Source: Verrucomicrobiota bacterium (lineage in GTDB: Bacteria; Verrucomicrobiota; Verrucomicrobiia; Palsa-1439). Taken from it: a stretch of DNA of 64,000 nucleotides. The translations under genes were made by a program, and so were the position numbers. The DNA lies in the NCBI GenBank assembly GCA_003152315.1, contig PLZV01000030.1, positions 1 to 64,000 on the forward strand, in the 5' to 3' direction. Each line of letters begins with the position of its first letter. Position 1 is the stretch's first letter. Shown piece after piece: positions 63,801 to 64,000 of the stretch. The notes beneath the pieces were generated by a model. That model ran no database searches. It saw nothing but the letters and a program-made list of their open reading frames with translations, and was not told where the DNA came from.

Positions 63801-64000
63801 GGCAGAACTTCTCGATGCCCTCTGGCGGAACCCACGACGAACCCAATCGCACGTCAATCTCGGTGGCCGTCAAATCCTCCGGCTGGACAGCCTTGAGCGC
63901 CTCGACGTTCTCCTTGAAGCGTGAGTCAGTGATGTGCGCGGCCTCGGCGATCTCCAACTTCTCGCGAACGTTGCCGGACAGGTATTGGTCGTCGGTCTCC
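60889..64000 (-). CDS. COG4646-type DEAD/DEAH helicase of a mobile element (N-terminus outside the window)
   Basis: At least 1036 residues; the frame is open to the window edge ('YLSGNVREKLEIAE'), so the start is missing. Helicase motifs are Walker A 'GHVVGAGKTYTM', Walker B 'LFIDEAQYFKN', 'VFATGTPISNSMAEM' and motif VI 'QREGRILRQGNRN'. Proteins of this family are very large, often carry an N-terminal adenine methylase, and are encoded by conjugative elements, plasmids and phages. A coiled-coil C-terminus follows ('HAQ/KLAQTERDVGECRKR' region). It suggests that the right end of the window belongs to an integrated element. Confidence 0.85.
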   Translation of the reverse strand, partial: ETDDQYLSGNVREKLEIAEAAHITDSRFKENVEALKAVQPEDLTATEIDVRLGSSWVPPEGIEKFCQELLGATDIDVSHSYAIGTWVVTGDYFARRTVANTTEWGTDRADALDLIQDALNLRTPTIYDKEPKSDKLIVNPGATEGAREKQQKIKERFKEWIWENDERRERLVRKYNEEFNNVRLRTFSGDHLTLPGASQVVTLHPHQKAGVWRILQTPNTLLGHVVGAGKTYTMVAAGMELKRLGLASKPLFVVPNHMLGQFSSELLMLYPGANILVAGKEDFEASKRRQLMSRIATGNWDAVIVTHSGFERIPLSDETKKAFFREQLHELEMAIREQRAGKNDRRIVKDLERAKKRLETRLKLLMADEKKDNTLTFEELGVDRLFIDEAQYFKNLFYVSKMTRIAGLPQTASERAFDLFLKTRYIQQVNGGGGVVFATGTPISNSMAEMFTMQRYLQMAALTKLHVHHFDSWAATFGEPVTAMELAPDGAGYRLNTRFARFVNVPELMQQFRQVADIQTAQTLKLPTPALRNGKAAIIRAPATPELKALVSGLAERAEKLRKGRVDPRVDNMLKITTEGRKAALDLRLVDASARDQPESKANLAVHEIFRIWQETKADRLTQLVFCDLSTPKDAGFSVYNDVQAKLVIAGVPVNEIAFIQDYDSDAAKLALFNDVRAGRVRILMGSTQKMGSGTNVQARLVALHHLDAPWRPADVEQREGRILRQGNRNTEVQIYRYVTEGSFDAYMWQTLETKAKFIHQVMTGRNDLRRIEDIDGAALTYAEVKAIASGNPLVIEKAHIDAELSRLSRLRAQHHETQYRIRNTILRTHEEVEILTSRIQNLHKDIAARQPTQGDAFKVRIEGAEYTDRGIAGELINRRAQQLRGSGKEHKIGELAGFTVVLRASTLEHTELVLKGANLYSASISDSAHGTMRSLEHTVHALDEKLAQTERDVGECRKRATELVAKVGEPFEHEAKLKNLTQRQDEIVKSLDLTRNQASNRLDAATPPDGEEAVSEKAERTLRHRVHHTHAATVR

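Noticed and set aside
1-64000. CRISPR array
   Set aside because: No regularly spaced identical repeats were seen, and no cas genes are present.

Overview
The window reads as a chromosome segment of a Verrucomicrobiota bacterium, most likely of the Pedosphaera/Limisphaerales group. This is inferred from several very large secreted mosaic proteins (LVIVD propeller, HAF repeats, YD/RHS repeats, beta-helix repeats) and from the characteristic C-termini (RFYR.., YYRVRLVP, FYRARLAP). No 16S rRNA or universal marker gene is present, so the assignment rests on protein style.

Layout. (1) 1-18.7 kb holds surface and secreted proteins: a lipase-like propeller giant (minus strand), a series of truncated genes (metallophosphoesterase, sirtuin), a small YD-type secreted protein, then a 9 kb plus-strand pair consisting of an RHS protein with C-terminal LysM and a HAF/lectin mosaic ending in YYRVRLVP. 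(2) 18.7-43 kb is a visibly more G+C-rich block of nitrogen-oxide, redox and metal genes. A minus-strand operon runs from nsrR through ptsI, an AhpD-like protein, a universal stress protein, two DUF488-type proteins, a molybdopterin oxidoreductase/cytochrome b fusion, NDH-2 and a NuoF-like protein to a cupin and a 24-residue peptide. Divergently, on plus, lie an FTR1-DUF2318-YHS fusion with an ABC exporter-type transporter, then two nnrS genes, a hemerythrin-DUF2249 protein, a radical SAM gene between twin ferredoxins, a DNR-like regulator, nirK, a stand-alone ScdA N-domain and a broken quinol NO reductase. Three TTGA-N6-TCAA boxes, each exactly 22 nt upstream of a TAnnnT -10 hexamer, and one NsrR-type operator tie the block together as an anaerobic nitrite/NO regulon. 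(3) 43-45.5 kb has a beta-helix surface protein. (4) 45.5-57.5 kb is a defence and accessory block: HsdM, a 3'-damaged HsdS with no HsdR, an EVE/PUA-like plus HNH nuclease, a UDG-like protein, a response regulator with a Cys-rich N-terminus, many gene fragments and a Rieske oxidoreductase. (5) 57.5-59 kb has small membrane proteins and a tRNA-Cys 3'-end fragment. (6) 59-64 kb looks like one end of an integrated element: a COG4646-type helicase (cut by the window edge), an XRE regulator, a HEPN protein and a NarL-type response regulator, all on minus.

Cross-cutting pattern: a 33-36 bp sequence encoding the RVRLVP tail occurs four times in the same orientation (18650, 43031, 45481, 57495). Only the first copy ends an intact gene; the others are orphans at the edges of the accessory blocks. 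Other 3'-end remnants (two tRNA 3' ends, a UDG-like 3' end, a reverse transcriptase piece) and a dispersed repeat family (8777, 38323, 43244) indicate repeated insertion and deletion. No complete RNA gene, CRISPR array, integrase or intact transposase was found.
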